A stretch of 27,508 nucleotides of DNA from JAUWBF01 sp043815125 (lineage in GTDB: Bacteria > Verrucomicrobiota > Verrucomicrobiia > Opitutales > Opitutaceae), in assembly GCA_043815125.1 (NCBI GenBank), contig JBDRJH010000435.1, forward strand, positions 1 to 27,508. The letters are read 5' to 3'. Positions 1 through 7,065 of this stretch are shown piece by piece (the stretch's first letter is position 1; the number at the start of each line of letters is the position of its first letter). The translations under genes and the position numbers were made by a program. The notes under the pieces were generated by a model that saw only the letters and a list, made by a program, of their open reading frames with translations, was not told the DNA's origin and made no database searches.

Positions 1-2
1 CC

Positions 3-1040
3 GGCGCCGGCAACGGCACCATCGTCGAAATGGGCAGCGGCAAGTATCCCCAACTCCATCTTGCCGGGGACATCACCACCACCGAGGACATTGCCCTGCG
101 CGTGCGTTATTATTCGCCGGCCGAGGGTGGGGAAATCGGGGCCAACCTGCTCTACAGCGACAGTGGCTGGAACACCATCGGCGGCATGGCCCTTGATCGC
201 GCCAGCTCCTCGGCCGTCGGCAACATCATGATCTTCGGCATCCAGGTGGCGAAGGGGAGTCTCAGTATCGCCGGCCCCGTCCGCGGACTCTGTTCCTCGG
301 GTTTCGAGGCCAGCGGGGTCTTCGTCGATCCCAACGTCCTGCGTTTTCGTCTCACCACGCCCGAGGCCCGCGCCTTTGCCAACGGACCGATCATCGACGG
401 CACCATCGGCACCGGCGGCGTCTCCGTGCAGACCAGCGAGGACAATGTCGGCACCGTCGCGTTGCTCGGCGACAACACCTACACCGGCGCCACCGTGCAT
501 CGGAAGGGCGTGTTGCTCGTCAACAATACCACCGGTTCCGGCACGGGCACGGGCGCGGTGCGCGTGGCCTCGGGCGCCACCCTCGGCGGCCACGGCGTCA
601 TCGCCCCCGCGGGCAACCACGGTGTCATCATAGAGTCCGGCGCCGTGCTCGCTCCCGGTGGCGTCATGGACCCCGCCGCGGTGCTCGCCGACGCCAGGCC
701 GCTCACCTTCGACCTGCGCGCCACCGGCGGACAGGTCGTGTTCGAGGCCGACTCGAGCATCGCCATCGACCTCGGCCGCGAGGCCGGGGTGAGCGACCGC
801 ATCGCCGTCACCGGACTCTCCGGCGCGAAGAGCCGCGTGCTCTTCAAGAACACCACGGTGAACTTCACCCACACCGGTCCCGTTGCCAGGGGGCTCTACA
901 CGCTGGTGACCTTTGACGACTACGACGCCTACAACGCCCAGCTCTCCATCGGCACCGGTCTGGAAGGCTACGACGCCTCCCTGCAATACACCGGCCAGAG
1001 CATCCAGCTCCTCGTCGAAGGCGGCCCCGGTGCGAATTGA
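3..1040 (+). CDS. Autotransporter-associated beta-strand repeat protein, C-terminal part (5' end outside window)
   Basis: The frame is open from the first bases, so only the last 345 residues are visible. The sequence is rich in Gly, Ala, Thr and Val. It contains a recognisable autotransporter-associated beta-strand repeat: GDNTYTGATVHRKGVLLVNN, followed by a GAVRVASGATLGGHG stretch, the usual pattern of large secreted beta-helical proteins in Verrucomicrobiota. Neither a PEP-CTERM tail (PEP motif, membrane segment, Arg cluster) nor an outer-membrane autotransporter barrel follows; it ends in a polar stretch, ...LLVEGGPGAN. Role inferred: a secreted or surface beta-solenoid protein. A GH28-like gene follows on the same strand after about 75 bp, so the two may be co-transcribed. 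The ATG at position 30 is internal, not a start. Confidence 0.75.
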   Translation, partial: GAGNGTIVEMGSGKYPQLHLAGDITTTEDIALRVRYYSPAEGGEIGANLLYSDSGWNTIGGMALDRASSSAVGNIMIFGIQVAKGSLSIAGPVRGLCSSGFEASGVFVDPNVLRFRLTTPEARAFANGPIIDGTIGTGGVSVQTSEDNVGTVALLGDNTYTGATVHRKGVLLVNNTTGSGTGTGAVRVASGATLGGHGVIAPAGNHGVIIESGAVLAPGGVMDPAAVLADARPLTFDLRATGGQVVFEADSSIAIDLGREAGVSDRIAVTGLSGAKSRVLFKNTTVNFTHTGPVARGLYTLVTFDDYDAYNAQLSIGTGLEGYDASLQYTGQSIQLLVEGGPGAN

Positions 1041-1115
1041 GATCGGTGTCGGCAACTGTTTGCAGTCCGCGGCGGTTTGCCGCCGCGGGATGTCCGCTGC
1101 TTGGCTGAAGCACTC

Positions 1116-2258
1116 ATGACCCCCCATCCCGAACGATCCGTCCTCGACCACGGCGCCCGCGCCGACGGCCTTGCCGACGACGGCAATGCCTTTCAGCGCG
1201 CCTTGGACCAGGGTCCCGGCACCGTGCGCGTGCCCGCCGGCCGCTACCTCATCGGCCGTGTGCTGCGCATCGGCTCGGGCACGCGGCTGGCCGTCGATCC
1301 GGGCGCCACGTTGCGACTGGCCGACGGGGTCTGCACCACGCCGGACGATTACTTTTTGACCAACGCCAATCCGGCGGCCGGCGACACCAACATCGTCATC
1401 GAAGGCGGCCGCTGGGACGGCAACAACGCCGGCAACGCGCGCCCCGCCGGCCTCTTCGACTTCGGTTGTTCGGGCGCGATGATGCACTTTCAAAACGTGC
1501 GCGGCCTGCGTCTCGCCGACCTGCACCTGCACGACGCCGAGGCGTATCATGTGCGCCTCACGCAGGTGCGCGATTTTCACGTCGAGCGCATCCGCTTCAG
1601 CGCCGACCGCGTGCGGCCCAACAACGACGGCATTCACCTCGGCGGCCATTGCGAGGACGGCGTTATCCGCGACATCAAGGGCCTGCACTTCGGCGTCACC
1701 GGCGACGACATGGTCGCGCTCAACGCCGACGACGCGCTCACTCGCACCGAGGTGAAGGGCATGACCAACGGGCCCATCCGCAACATTCTCATCGAGGACG
1801 TCGAGGCGCAGGGCTGTCACAGCTTCGTGCGGCTCTTGAGCGTGGTGTCGCCCATTGAGAACATCCGCATCCGCGGCGTGCGCGGCACCTGCGAAGTCGC
1901 CGCGATCAACTGCGACGCCGCCCGCGGCTGCCGCGTGCCGGTGTTCGACGAGAAGAACCCGCCGTTCGCCGACGGCGTGGGCTTTCTGCGCAACATCGAC
2001 GCCGCCGATTTCACGGTCGGCAAGTCCCACGCCAACGACATCGCGCTACTCCGCCTGGAGACGCGCATGGAGCATTTTCGCATCATCGACTTCACCCGCG
2101 ATCTGGCGGCGGACCAGGCTCCGGCGACCCCGACCCTGCGCTTGCGGCACGTCGCGCCGCGCGCGTTGGCCATCGACGGTGCGGCCGTCCAACCGCCGGC
2201 CTTTGGCGACACGCTGGAGCGTGTGGAGACGACGTTCCGGGAGCTGCGCATCAACTGA
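1116..2258 (+). CDS. GH28-like right-handed beta-helix protein (polygalacturonase-related)
   Basis: A 380-residue protein of the pectin-lyase-fold/GH28 type. The N-terminus has the DHGARADGLADDGNAFQRAL pattern typical of the pectate-lyase-3/GH28-related domain. Catalytic-region equivalents can be seen: NNDGIH (Asp171, compare NTDGID of GH28), GDDM (Asp197/Asp198, compare GDDC) and GCHS (His235, compare GHG). These suggest a glycosidase acting on uronic-acid-containing or related polysaccharide; the substrate cannot be told. No signal peptide is visible, so either the protein is cytoplasmic and handles oligosaccharides or the start is misjudged. I chose the ATG at 1116 over an upstream in-frame TTG at 1077 because it leads straight into the conserved N-terminus. 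It lies 75 bp after the previous gene on the same strand. Confidence 0.8.
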   Translation: MTPHPERSVLDHGARADGLADDGNAFQRALDQGPGTVRVPAGRYLIGRVLRIGSGTRLAVDPGATLRLADGVCTTPDDYFLTNANPAAGDTNIVIEGGRWDGNNAGNARPAGLFDFGCSGAMMHFQNVRGLRLADLHLHDAEAYHVRLTQVRDFHVERIRFSADRVRPNNDGIHLGGHCEDGVIRDIKGLHFGVTGDDMVALNADDALTRTEVKGMTNGPIRNILIEDVEAQGCHSFVRLLSVVSPIENIRIRGVRGTCEVAAINCDAARGCRVPVFDEKNPPFADGVGFLRNIDAADFTVGKSHANDIALLRLETRMEHFRIIDFTRDLAADQAPATPTLRLRHVAPRALAIDGAAVQPPAFGDTLERVETTFRELRIN

Positions 2259-2294
2259 CGCAGCCGACTGCGCGGAGCGCGGCTTGGGTCGACG

Positions 2295-2335
2295 AAAAGC
2301 CCGCCCCTCGGGATGTCAGCGCGATGCGGGCGGGC
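2295..2335 (-). terminator. Hairpin plus U-tract, candidate intrinsic terminator for the minus strand
   Basis: Perfect 8-bp arms, GCCCGCCC at 2299-2306 and GGGCGGGC at 2328-2335, enclose a 21-nt loop. On the minus strand the hairpin is followed directly by TTTT (2298-2295). It lies about 240 bp beyond the stop of the minus-strand PEP-CTERM gene, so it would end that transcript before the convergent GH28-like gene. The long loop and short T run keep confidence moderate. The rest of the 314-bp stretch 2259-2572 shows no convincing ORF, RNA gene or repeat. Confidence 0.4.
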
Positions 2336-2572
2336 CTGGGGGCGGAAGCTGGCCCAAGGTGGAGTGCGTTGTCCTCAACACGCTCGGTTTGGGCGCGGCT
2401 TTGCCGCGTCGGCGCGTGGGTGACCACCGAGCCGAAGGCGACATCGGACATGCGCTCCACCACCAAAACGGCTGCGACGTTATTGGCGCGCCGGCTTGGG
2501 AATGCGATCCCGGCGGAGGCGCCCGGCGGTCCCGCCCTAACCCGGGAAGCCCGCGTATTCCGGCTACCGTTT

Positions 2573-3316
2573 TTAGCGCCGCCGACGGCAACCGACAGCA
2601 GTCAGGGCGGCCAGACCGCCGAGCAACGCGAAGCCGGCGGGCTCGGGAATGGGGGCGGTGTAGTCGATGGTGAGCAGGGGGGCGAAGTCGGCGGTCACGC
2701 CGCCGGACAGGTTGGGCTCGGAGGAGGTGAAACGGAAAATGTTGCGGTCGCTGCCGCCCTCGGTGTCGAGCTTGAGCAACAGGTTGAGGATGCCGGTGCC
2801 GCTCACCGTGCTGGTGACGGTGCTGGTGAAATTCGCGGAGGAGGCGAAACTGAAGCTCGTGCCGACCTCAGACTTTACCTCGCCGGATGTGGTGGAGAGC
2901 AGGGTGGAGAAGGGGCCGCCCGCGGTCCATGCGCCCGTGCCGGAGTTGGCCCAGGTGGCGCCGGTTTCGGTGAAGTTGGAGTCGAGCAGGTTCAAGTTGA
3001 CCTGCAACACTCCGCCCGCGCTGTTCGTATCGATGTCGTTGGTCCGCAGGGTGAGGGTCACGCTGTTGATGGTGGCGCCGACCAGATCGGGTGAGGACAG
3101 ATCAAAGCTGAGCAAGCTGCGCAGATCACCCCCGGCCGAGACGAGCCCGCCGACGAGCAGCACGTTGCTGTTGGAATTGCTGCCGGTGTTGTCGGAGCGG
3201 ATGAAGTTGTCGCTGGTCGGGTTCAGCAGGAGGGTCGCAGCGGAAAGCGGGCCGACGGACAGAGCCGCGAGCATCGCAAGGCCAAGGCTGCGCAGGGAGA
3301 AGGGGGAGGCGTTCAT
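2573..3316 (-). CDS. Secreted DNRLRE (CBM96-like) domain protein with PEP-CTERM tail
   Basis: A 247-residue protein. The N-terminus is a signal peptide (SLGLAMLAALSVGPLSAA). The body has the DNRLRE/CBM96-like pattern: LNPTSDNFIRSD near the start, then RSLLSFDLSS, then TLTLRTND and a Thr/Ser-rich beta region with a conserved TWANSGTGAW stretch. The C-terminus is a PEP-CTERM sorting signal: IPEPAGFALLGGLAALTAVG then RRRR. Proteins of this kind are exported, processed by exosortase and placed at the cell surface; a carbohydrate-binding role is inferred from the domain. I chose the ATG at 3316 because the signal peptide starts there; the open frame runs 40 codons further upstream without signal character. 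It is divergent from a LacI-type regulator, with two copies of a GTTACTGTAAC palindrome between them. Confidence 0.8.
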   Translation of the reverse strand: MNASPFSLRSLGLAMLAALSVGPLSAATLLLNPTSDNFIRSDNTGSNSNSNVLLVGGLVSAGGDLRSLLSFDLSSPDLVGATINSVTLTLRTNDIDTNSAGGVLQVNLNLLDSNFTETGATWANSGTGAWTAGGPFSTLLSTTSGEVKSEVGTSFSFASSANFTSTVTSTVSGTGILNLLLKLDTEGGSDRNIFRFTSSEPNLSGGVTADFAPLLTIDYTAPIPEPAGFALLGGLAALTAVGCRRRR

Positions 3317-3397
3317 GGTGAGAGGGTGGTGGAGGGGGAGGGCGGGGTTTTTTACAGAATGCCCCCTGGACTCGGGCAGACAAAGCGCGTCGGGTTT

Positions 3398-3408
3398 GTT
3401 ACTGTAAC
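3398..3408. promoter_or_regulatory. Operator candidate 1, GTTACTGTAAC
   Basis: An 11-bp inverted repeat, GTTAC-T-GTAAC, in the divergent region between the PEP-CTERM gene (start 3316, minus) and the LacI-family gene (start 3500, plus). An identical copy lies exactly 80 bp away. It is about 82 bp upstream of the PEP-CTERM start codon. The pairing of two identical palindromes beside a LacI-type gene suggests the regulator binds here, possibly with DNA looping. Confidence 0.6.
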
Positions 3409-3477
3409 CGGCGGATTGAGGGCGGGCGGCTTGCATGTCGGCGGCTGGCCGGTGCAGACGGGATTTGCCCTTGGGGC

Positions 3478-3488
3478 GTTACTGTAAC
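3478..3488. promoter_or_regulatory. Operator candidate 2, GTTACTGTAAC
   Basis: A second exact copy of the 11-bp palindrome. It ends just before the purine-rich ribosome binding site (GGAAGGGGG, 3490-3498) of the LacI-family gene that starts at 3500. Binding here would block expression of the regulator itself, consistent with autoregulation. Confidence 0.6.
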
Positions 3489-3499
3489 AGGAAGGGGGC

Positions 3500-4582
3500 A
3501 TGGAAGACGCGATGCCCGAGCCGGCTCAGAGGAAGGGTCCGGTGGTGTCGTTGCGGCACGTGGCGGAGGCAGCCGGGGTGTCCCGCATGACGGTGTCGCG
3601 GGCCTTCAAGCCGGAGGCGTCTGTGGAGCCCGGGTTGCGTGCGCGGGTGCTGGCGGTGGCCAAGTCGCTGGGTTACGAGCCCGACCGCATGGTGACGGAG
3701 TTGATGACGAGTTTTGTGAAGCGTCGGCCGGTCAAGTATCGGGAGACGTTTGCGGCGCTCTGGTGGCCGGAGCGGTGGGAGAATCTCCGCAACAATGCGC
3801 GGGGTTTTGGCGCGGCGATACGCCGGGGCATCGATGCGGGCGTGCAGCGGCATGGCTGCGGGGTCGAGCACCTGGTGTTGTCCGCACGGGTCAACGTGCG
3901 GACGTTGATGCGCATGTTGGAGGCCCGGGGGATCGGCGGTCTGCTCATCACGCCGCCTCCGGCCGCCGACACGGTCGCGCCGGCGTTGGACTGGCGCAGG
4001 TTTTGTGCGGTGAGCATCGGGACTTCGTTGCGCTCGCCGCGGTCGCACCGGGCGCAGGTCAGTCACTACACCGACATGGTGCATGTGCTGGAGACGTTGC
4101 GTCGACGCGGCTACCGGCGGGCTTGTCTGTTGTTGAACGAGGATCTGGAGGAGCGCATGCACCGTGCCTACGGGGCGGCGTTTCAGATGTGGCAGACCGA
4201 TGGTGCGGAGCGCATCTGGCGGGCGGCCTCGCCGGCGAGGCCGGGATTGTCGGCATGGTTGAAAAAAATGCGGCCCGACGTGGTGATCGCCGACACCGAT
4301 GTGTGGCGTTTGAGCGTTCCCGAGCCGTGGGCCGGCGAGGCGTTTGTATCGCTCGCGGTGGAGTATGCGGACGGCGAGGTGACGGGTAATCACCAGAACT
4401 TTGCCCGCGTGGCGGAGAGTGCGGTCGATCTGCTGATGCAGGCCCGCCTGCGACACGAAACCGGCGAGCCCGCCGAGCCGCTGATCATGCTGACGACGGG
4501 CCGCTGGATCGAGGGGCGGACCTTGCGCGGGCGTTCAACCAGCCCGCGCAGTCGCGCCGAAGACGAGCCGGATCAGGTGTAG
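3500..4582 (+). CDS. LacI-family transcriptional regulator
   Basis: A 360-residue protein. The N-terminal LacI helix-turn-helix is clear: SLRHVAEAAGVSRMTVSRAF at residues 16-35, with hinge region LAVAKSLGYEPD. The rest is a periplasmic-binding-protein-like effector domain of a type common in Opitutaceae, ending with GRWIEGRTLRG, where the family places its last effector-domain strand. Role: sugar-responsive repressor or activator. The start at 3500 has a strong Shine-Dalgarno (GGAAGGGGG). Two GTTACTGTAAC palindromes lie upstream, so control of itself and of the divergent DNRLRE/PEP-CTERM gene is the simplest reading. Its end overlaps the end of the convergent gene by 10 bp. The effector is unknown. 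Confidence 0.88.
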   Translation: MEDAMPEPAQRKGPVVSLRHVAEAAGVSRMTVSRAFKPEASVEPGLRARVLAVAKSLGYEPDRMVTELMTSFVKRRPVKYRETFAALWWPERWENLRNNARGFGAAIRRGIDAGVQRHGCGVEHLVLSARVNVRTLMRMLEARGIGGLLITPPPAADTVAPALDWRRFCAVSIGTSLRSPRSHRAQVSHYTDMVHVLETLRRRGYRRACLLLNEDLEERMHRAYGAAFQMWQTDGAERIWRAASPARPGLSAWLKKMRPDVVIADTDVWRLSVPEPWAGEAFVSLAVEYADGEVTGNHQNFARVAESAVDLLMQARLRHETGEPAEPLIMLTTGRWIEGRTLRGRSTSPRSRAEDEPDQV

Positions 4583-5979
4583 TGGAACTGCGCGGTGGCG
4601 GTGCAGGTTTTGTTGGCCACGCAGCGGACCCAGTGGGCGCTGAAACCGGACGGGAACACGACGACTTCGGACGCGTTGGCGGCGATGTCGATCGTGCGCC
4701 AGGCGCGGAAATCGCCGGTGCCGAGGGCGTCCACCTCGATGGTCATGGCGACGGGTTTTTTCGCGTCGTGCGAGAGGTGCACGCACTTCTGGTCGAAGCC
4801 GGTCATGAGGTAGGGATCGCTGGGCTCGTTGGCCTTGACGGGGGTCTCCCACCACGGGCCGCCCCAGCCCTTGGGTTTGCCAAGTTTCCAGAGGTCGTCG
4901 GTGCGGCCAAACCAGAGTCCGGACTGCGGCTCGGCGCATTGGAGGTTGCCGCCGCTTTCGATGCTGACGTTGTCGGCGCCGATCACGAGCATGCCCTTCC
5001 ACGAGCAGAAGTCGCCGTGGACCCAGAGGTGCGTGGAGATCGGGCGGATGCCCCAGACGCGGTTGCCAAAGGCCCAGGGGGAGAGTTCGTAAAACATGCC
5101 GTGGTGATCCATGAGCAGGCGCTCGTGCTCGGTGGAGCGGATGCGGGGCCACTCGGTCTGCCACTTGTGGTCCCAGCAGTGGGAGGCCTTGGGCAGGCGG
5201 TAGGTGGTCCACTTTTTGTCGCCGCCGGTGAAGACCTTGAGGATGGCGGAGGCGCGGTCCCAGCCGGTCGCGAAGATGTTTTTGCCGTAGGGGCCGAGTC
5301 CGCCGAGGCCGACGAACGGTTTGTTTTCGATGACGGTCCATTTCTTGCCGTCGAATTCGGCGAGCGTGCCCTCGCTTTGTTGGCCGAGGAAGTCGGGTTC
5401 GGCGTAGTCGTTGTTCACGACCACCAGGCGGCCGCCCTCGGTGTAGCAGTCTTTGAAGTGGCAGGAGCCCTCGCCGGGCGTGCCGAGTTCCTTGGTGAGG
5501 TCGAAGAGGTGTTTTACCTTAAGCGTGCGGACGTTGAGTTCGAAGAGCTCGCCCTCCATGCCGAGCATGTAGACGAGGTTGTGCGGATCGGTGAGGTGGG
5601 TGGCGGTGCCGCAGAGGCGGATCTCGGTGAGCTCTTTGATGGTGCGGACCTTATGCTTGGTGTCCACGACGTGGGGGCCGATGATGAGCTGGTTGGACGG
5701 GTGGTGGACCATGCGGTTGGCGTAGGTGCCGTCCACACCGGCGGGGTGGCGGGTCATGACAAAGTTTTCGTCGATGACGCGCAGGCCGGAGCCGGTGCCG
5801 GAGTTTTTGCGGTGGGAAACGTAGTTGAGGATGTATAGGCGGCCGAGCCAGGGCATGAGGCAGCCGACGCCAATCTCGCTGCGCGGATAGCCGAAGTCGG
5901 CGATCTGGGCGTAGGCGGGAATGACGCCGCTGATGTTGGCGGGCAGCGCGGGTTGCAGGGCGGAGACGGGTTTTTTCAT
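4573..5979 (-). CDS. Uncharacterised protein, probable beta-propeller
   Basis: A 468-residue protein I do not recognise as a named family. It has repeated short blade-like patterns: a strand, a Gly-rich turn, then strand plus Trp/Asp motifs such as GRLYILNYVS, NQLIIGPHVV, HNLVYMLGME, GRLVVVNNDY, GKNIFATGWD and GMLVIGADNV. This fits a YncE/kelch-like propeller, an inference from pattern only. The C-terminal 100 residues (from about FDQKCVHLSHD) look like a separate beta-sandwich (DFRAWRTIDIAANASEVVVF). No signal peptide is visible from the ATG at 5979; an upstream in-frame GTG at 6030 would add 17 residues. It is divergent from a LacI-type gene, with a palindrome between them, which suggests sugar-controlled expression. 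Confidence 0.7.
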   Translation of the reverse strand: MKKPVSALQPALPANISGVIPAYAQIADFGYPRSEIGVGCLMPWLGRLYILNYVSHRKNSGTGSGLRVIDENFVMTRHPAGVDGTYANRMVHHPSNQLIIGPHVVDTKHKVRTIKELTEIRLCGTATHLTDPHNLVYMLGMEGELFELNVRTLKVKHLFDLTKELGTPGEGSCHFKDCYTEGGRLVVVNNDYAEPDFLGQQSEGTLAEFDGKKWTVIENKPFVGLGGLGPYGKNIFATGWDRASAILKVFTGGDKKWTTYRLPKASHCWDHKWQTEWPRIRSTEHERLLMDHHGMFYELSPWAFGNRVWGIRPISTHLWVHGDFCSWKGMLVIGADNVSIESGGNLQCAEPQSGLWFGRTDDLWKLGKPKGWGGPWWETPVKANEPSDPYLMTGFDQKCVHLSHDAKKPVAMTIEVDALGTGDFRAWRTIDIAANASEVVVFPSGFSAHWVRCVANKTCTATAQFHYT

Positions 5980-6039
5980 GGGAGGAGAAAGATGACGGAC
6001 GGAGACTAAAGGCTGGCGGTGACGGGCCAATCGGCGTGG

Positions 6040-6057
6040 AATCGAAACCGTTCGATT
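6040..6057. promoter_or_regulatory. Operator candidate for the second LacI-type regulator
   Basis: The inverted repeat AATCGAAACCGTTCGATT has perfect 7-bp arms (6040-6046 and 6051-6057) around ACCG. Size and position suit a LacI-family operator. It lies between the divergent starts at 5979 and 6061 and touches the regulator's start region, so binding could repress the regulator and control the 468-residue neighbour. Confidence 0.55.
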
Positions 6058-6060
6058 TTT

Positions 6061-7059
6061 ATGACGCAGATTCAGCCGAGTTCATTGGTGAAGGTGGCGC
6101 GGGAGGCGGGCGTGGCCTTGTCCACGGCGTCGCTGGCGATGCGGGGGAGTCCGCTGGTGAAGGCGGCGACCGCGGCGAAAATCAAGGCGGTGGCGGAGCG
6201 GCTGGGGTATCGGGCGGATTTGCGGGTGGGTTCGCTGATGGCGCGCATCCGGAGCACGAAGGGTGTGCGTGATCGGGAGCGGCTGGCGTTTGTGTGGGTG
6301 AGCGCGTCGCGGGCGGAGACGCGGCGGGAGGGGTTTTGCAAGGTGACGTTCGCGGGGGCCAAGCGGCGGGCGGAGGAGCTGGGGTGCGGGTTGGAGGAGT
6401 TTTGGTTGAACGACGGCGGGATGAGCGCGGCGCGGTTGGAGAAAATTTTGGTGACGCGCGGGATCACGGGCGTGGTGTTTTCGGCTCCGTTGCACGACAT
6501 GGAGGTGACGGTGGAGTGGGATTGGTCGCACTTCGCGGCGGCGGTGATCGGCAACTCGGAGTTTCATCCGTCGCTGCACCGCGCGGGGCACCATCACTAC
6601 CGGAGCATGTGGACGGCGTTGGAGCGGTTGAAGGCGGCGGGTTGCCGACGGCCGGCGGCGGTGTTGCACGAGCCGCATCACCGGCGCATCCACGGGGTGC
6701 ATCAGGCGGCGTTTGTGGCGAACCACCCGACGCCGGGGCGGGCGCTGGCGATGGCGCGGTTCGGCTGGCCGGAGGACGCGGCGGAGATGCGGACGTGGCT
6801 GGCGAAGGTGAAGGCGGATGCGTTGATCTGCGTGGTGGGGGCGGGGGAGGAGCGGTTGCGGGAATTGCGAGAAGTGCCGGGACTGAAGCAGGTGGTGACG
6901 CTGGCGAGTCCGCGGGCAGGGCTGCCGGGGATCGACATGCGGGACGACTTGATCGCGATGAGCGCGGTGGATCTGGTGGTCGCCCAGTTGCACCGCAACG
7001 AGCGTGGCGTGCCGTCGCATCCGACCGCGCTGTTACTCGAGGGCGAGTGGCGAGTGTGA
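6061..7059 (+). CDS. LacI-family transcriptional regulator
   Basis: A 332-residue protein with an N-terminal LacI-type helix-turn-helix (LVKVAREAGVALSTASLAMR, residues 9-28) and hinge KAVAERLGYRAD. The core is a sugar-binding-protein-like effector domain ending in TALLLEGEWRV. It resembles the LacI-type regulator upstream (3500-4582) in length and layout, so both belong to the same expanded regulator group. The start is uncertain: ATG 6061 gives the usual short lead before the first helix but has no Shine-Dalgarno, whereas in-frame GTG 6019 has AAGG about 6 nt upstream and would put the 6040-6057 palindrome inside the gene. It converges on the next gene, with stop codons only 6 bp apart. The effector is unknown. 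Confidence 0.85.
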   Translation: MTQIQPSSLVKVAREAGVALSTASLAMRGSPLVKAATAAKIKAVAERLGYRADLRVGSLMARIRSTKGVRDRERLAFVWVSASRAETRREGFCKVTFAGAKRRAEELGCGLEEFWLNDGGMSAARLEKILVTRGITGVVFSAPLHDMEVTVEWDWSHFAAAVIGNSEFHPSLHRAGHHHYRSMWTALERLKAAGCRRPAAVLHEPHHRRIHGVHQAAFVANHPTPGRALAMARFGWPEDAAEMRTWLAKVKADALICVVGAGEERLRELREVPGLKQVVTLASPRAGLPGIDMRDDLIAMSAVDLVVAQLHRNERGVPSHPTALLLEGEWRV

Positions 7060-7065
7060 CGCGGA

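Noticed and set aside
2259..2572. Possible small gene in the 314-bp intergenic region
   Set aside because: Open frames here are continuations or shadows of neighbouring genes with no start context or domain; only a terminator-like hairpin is supported.
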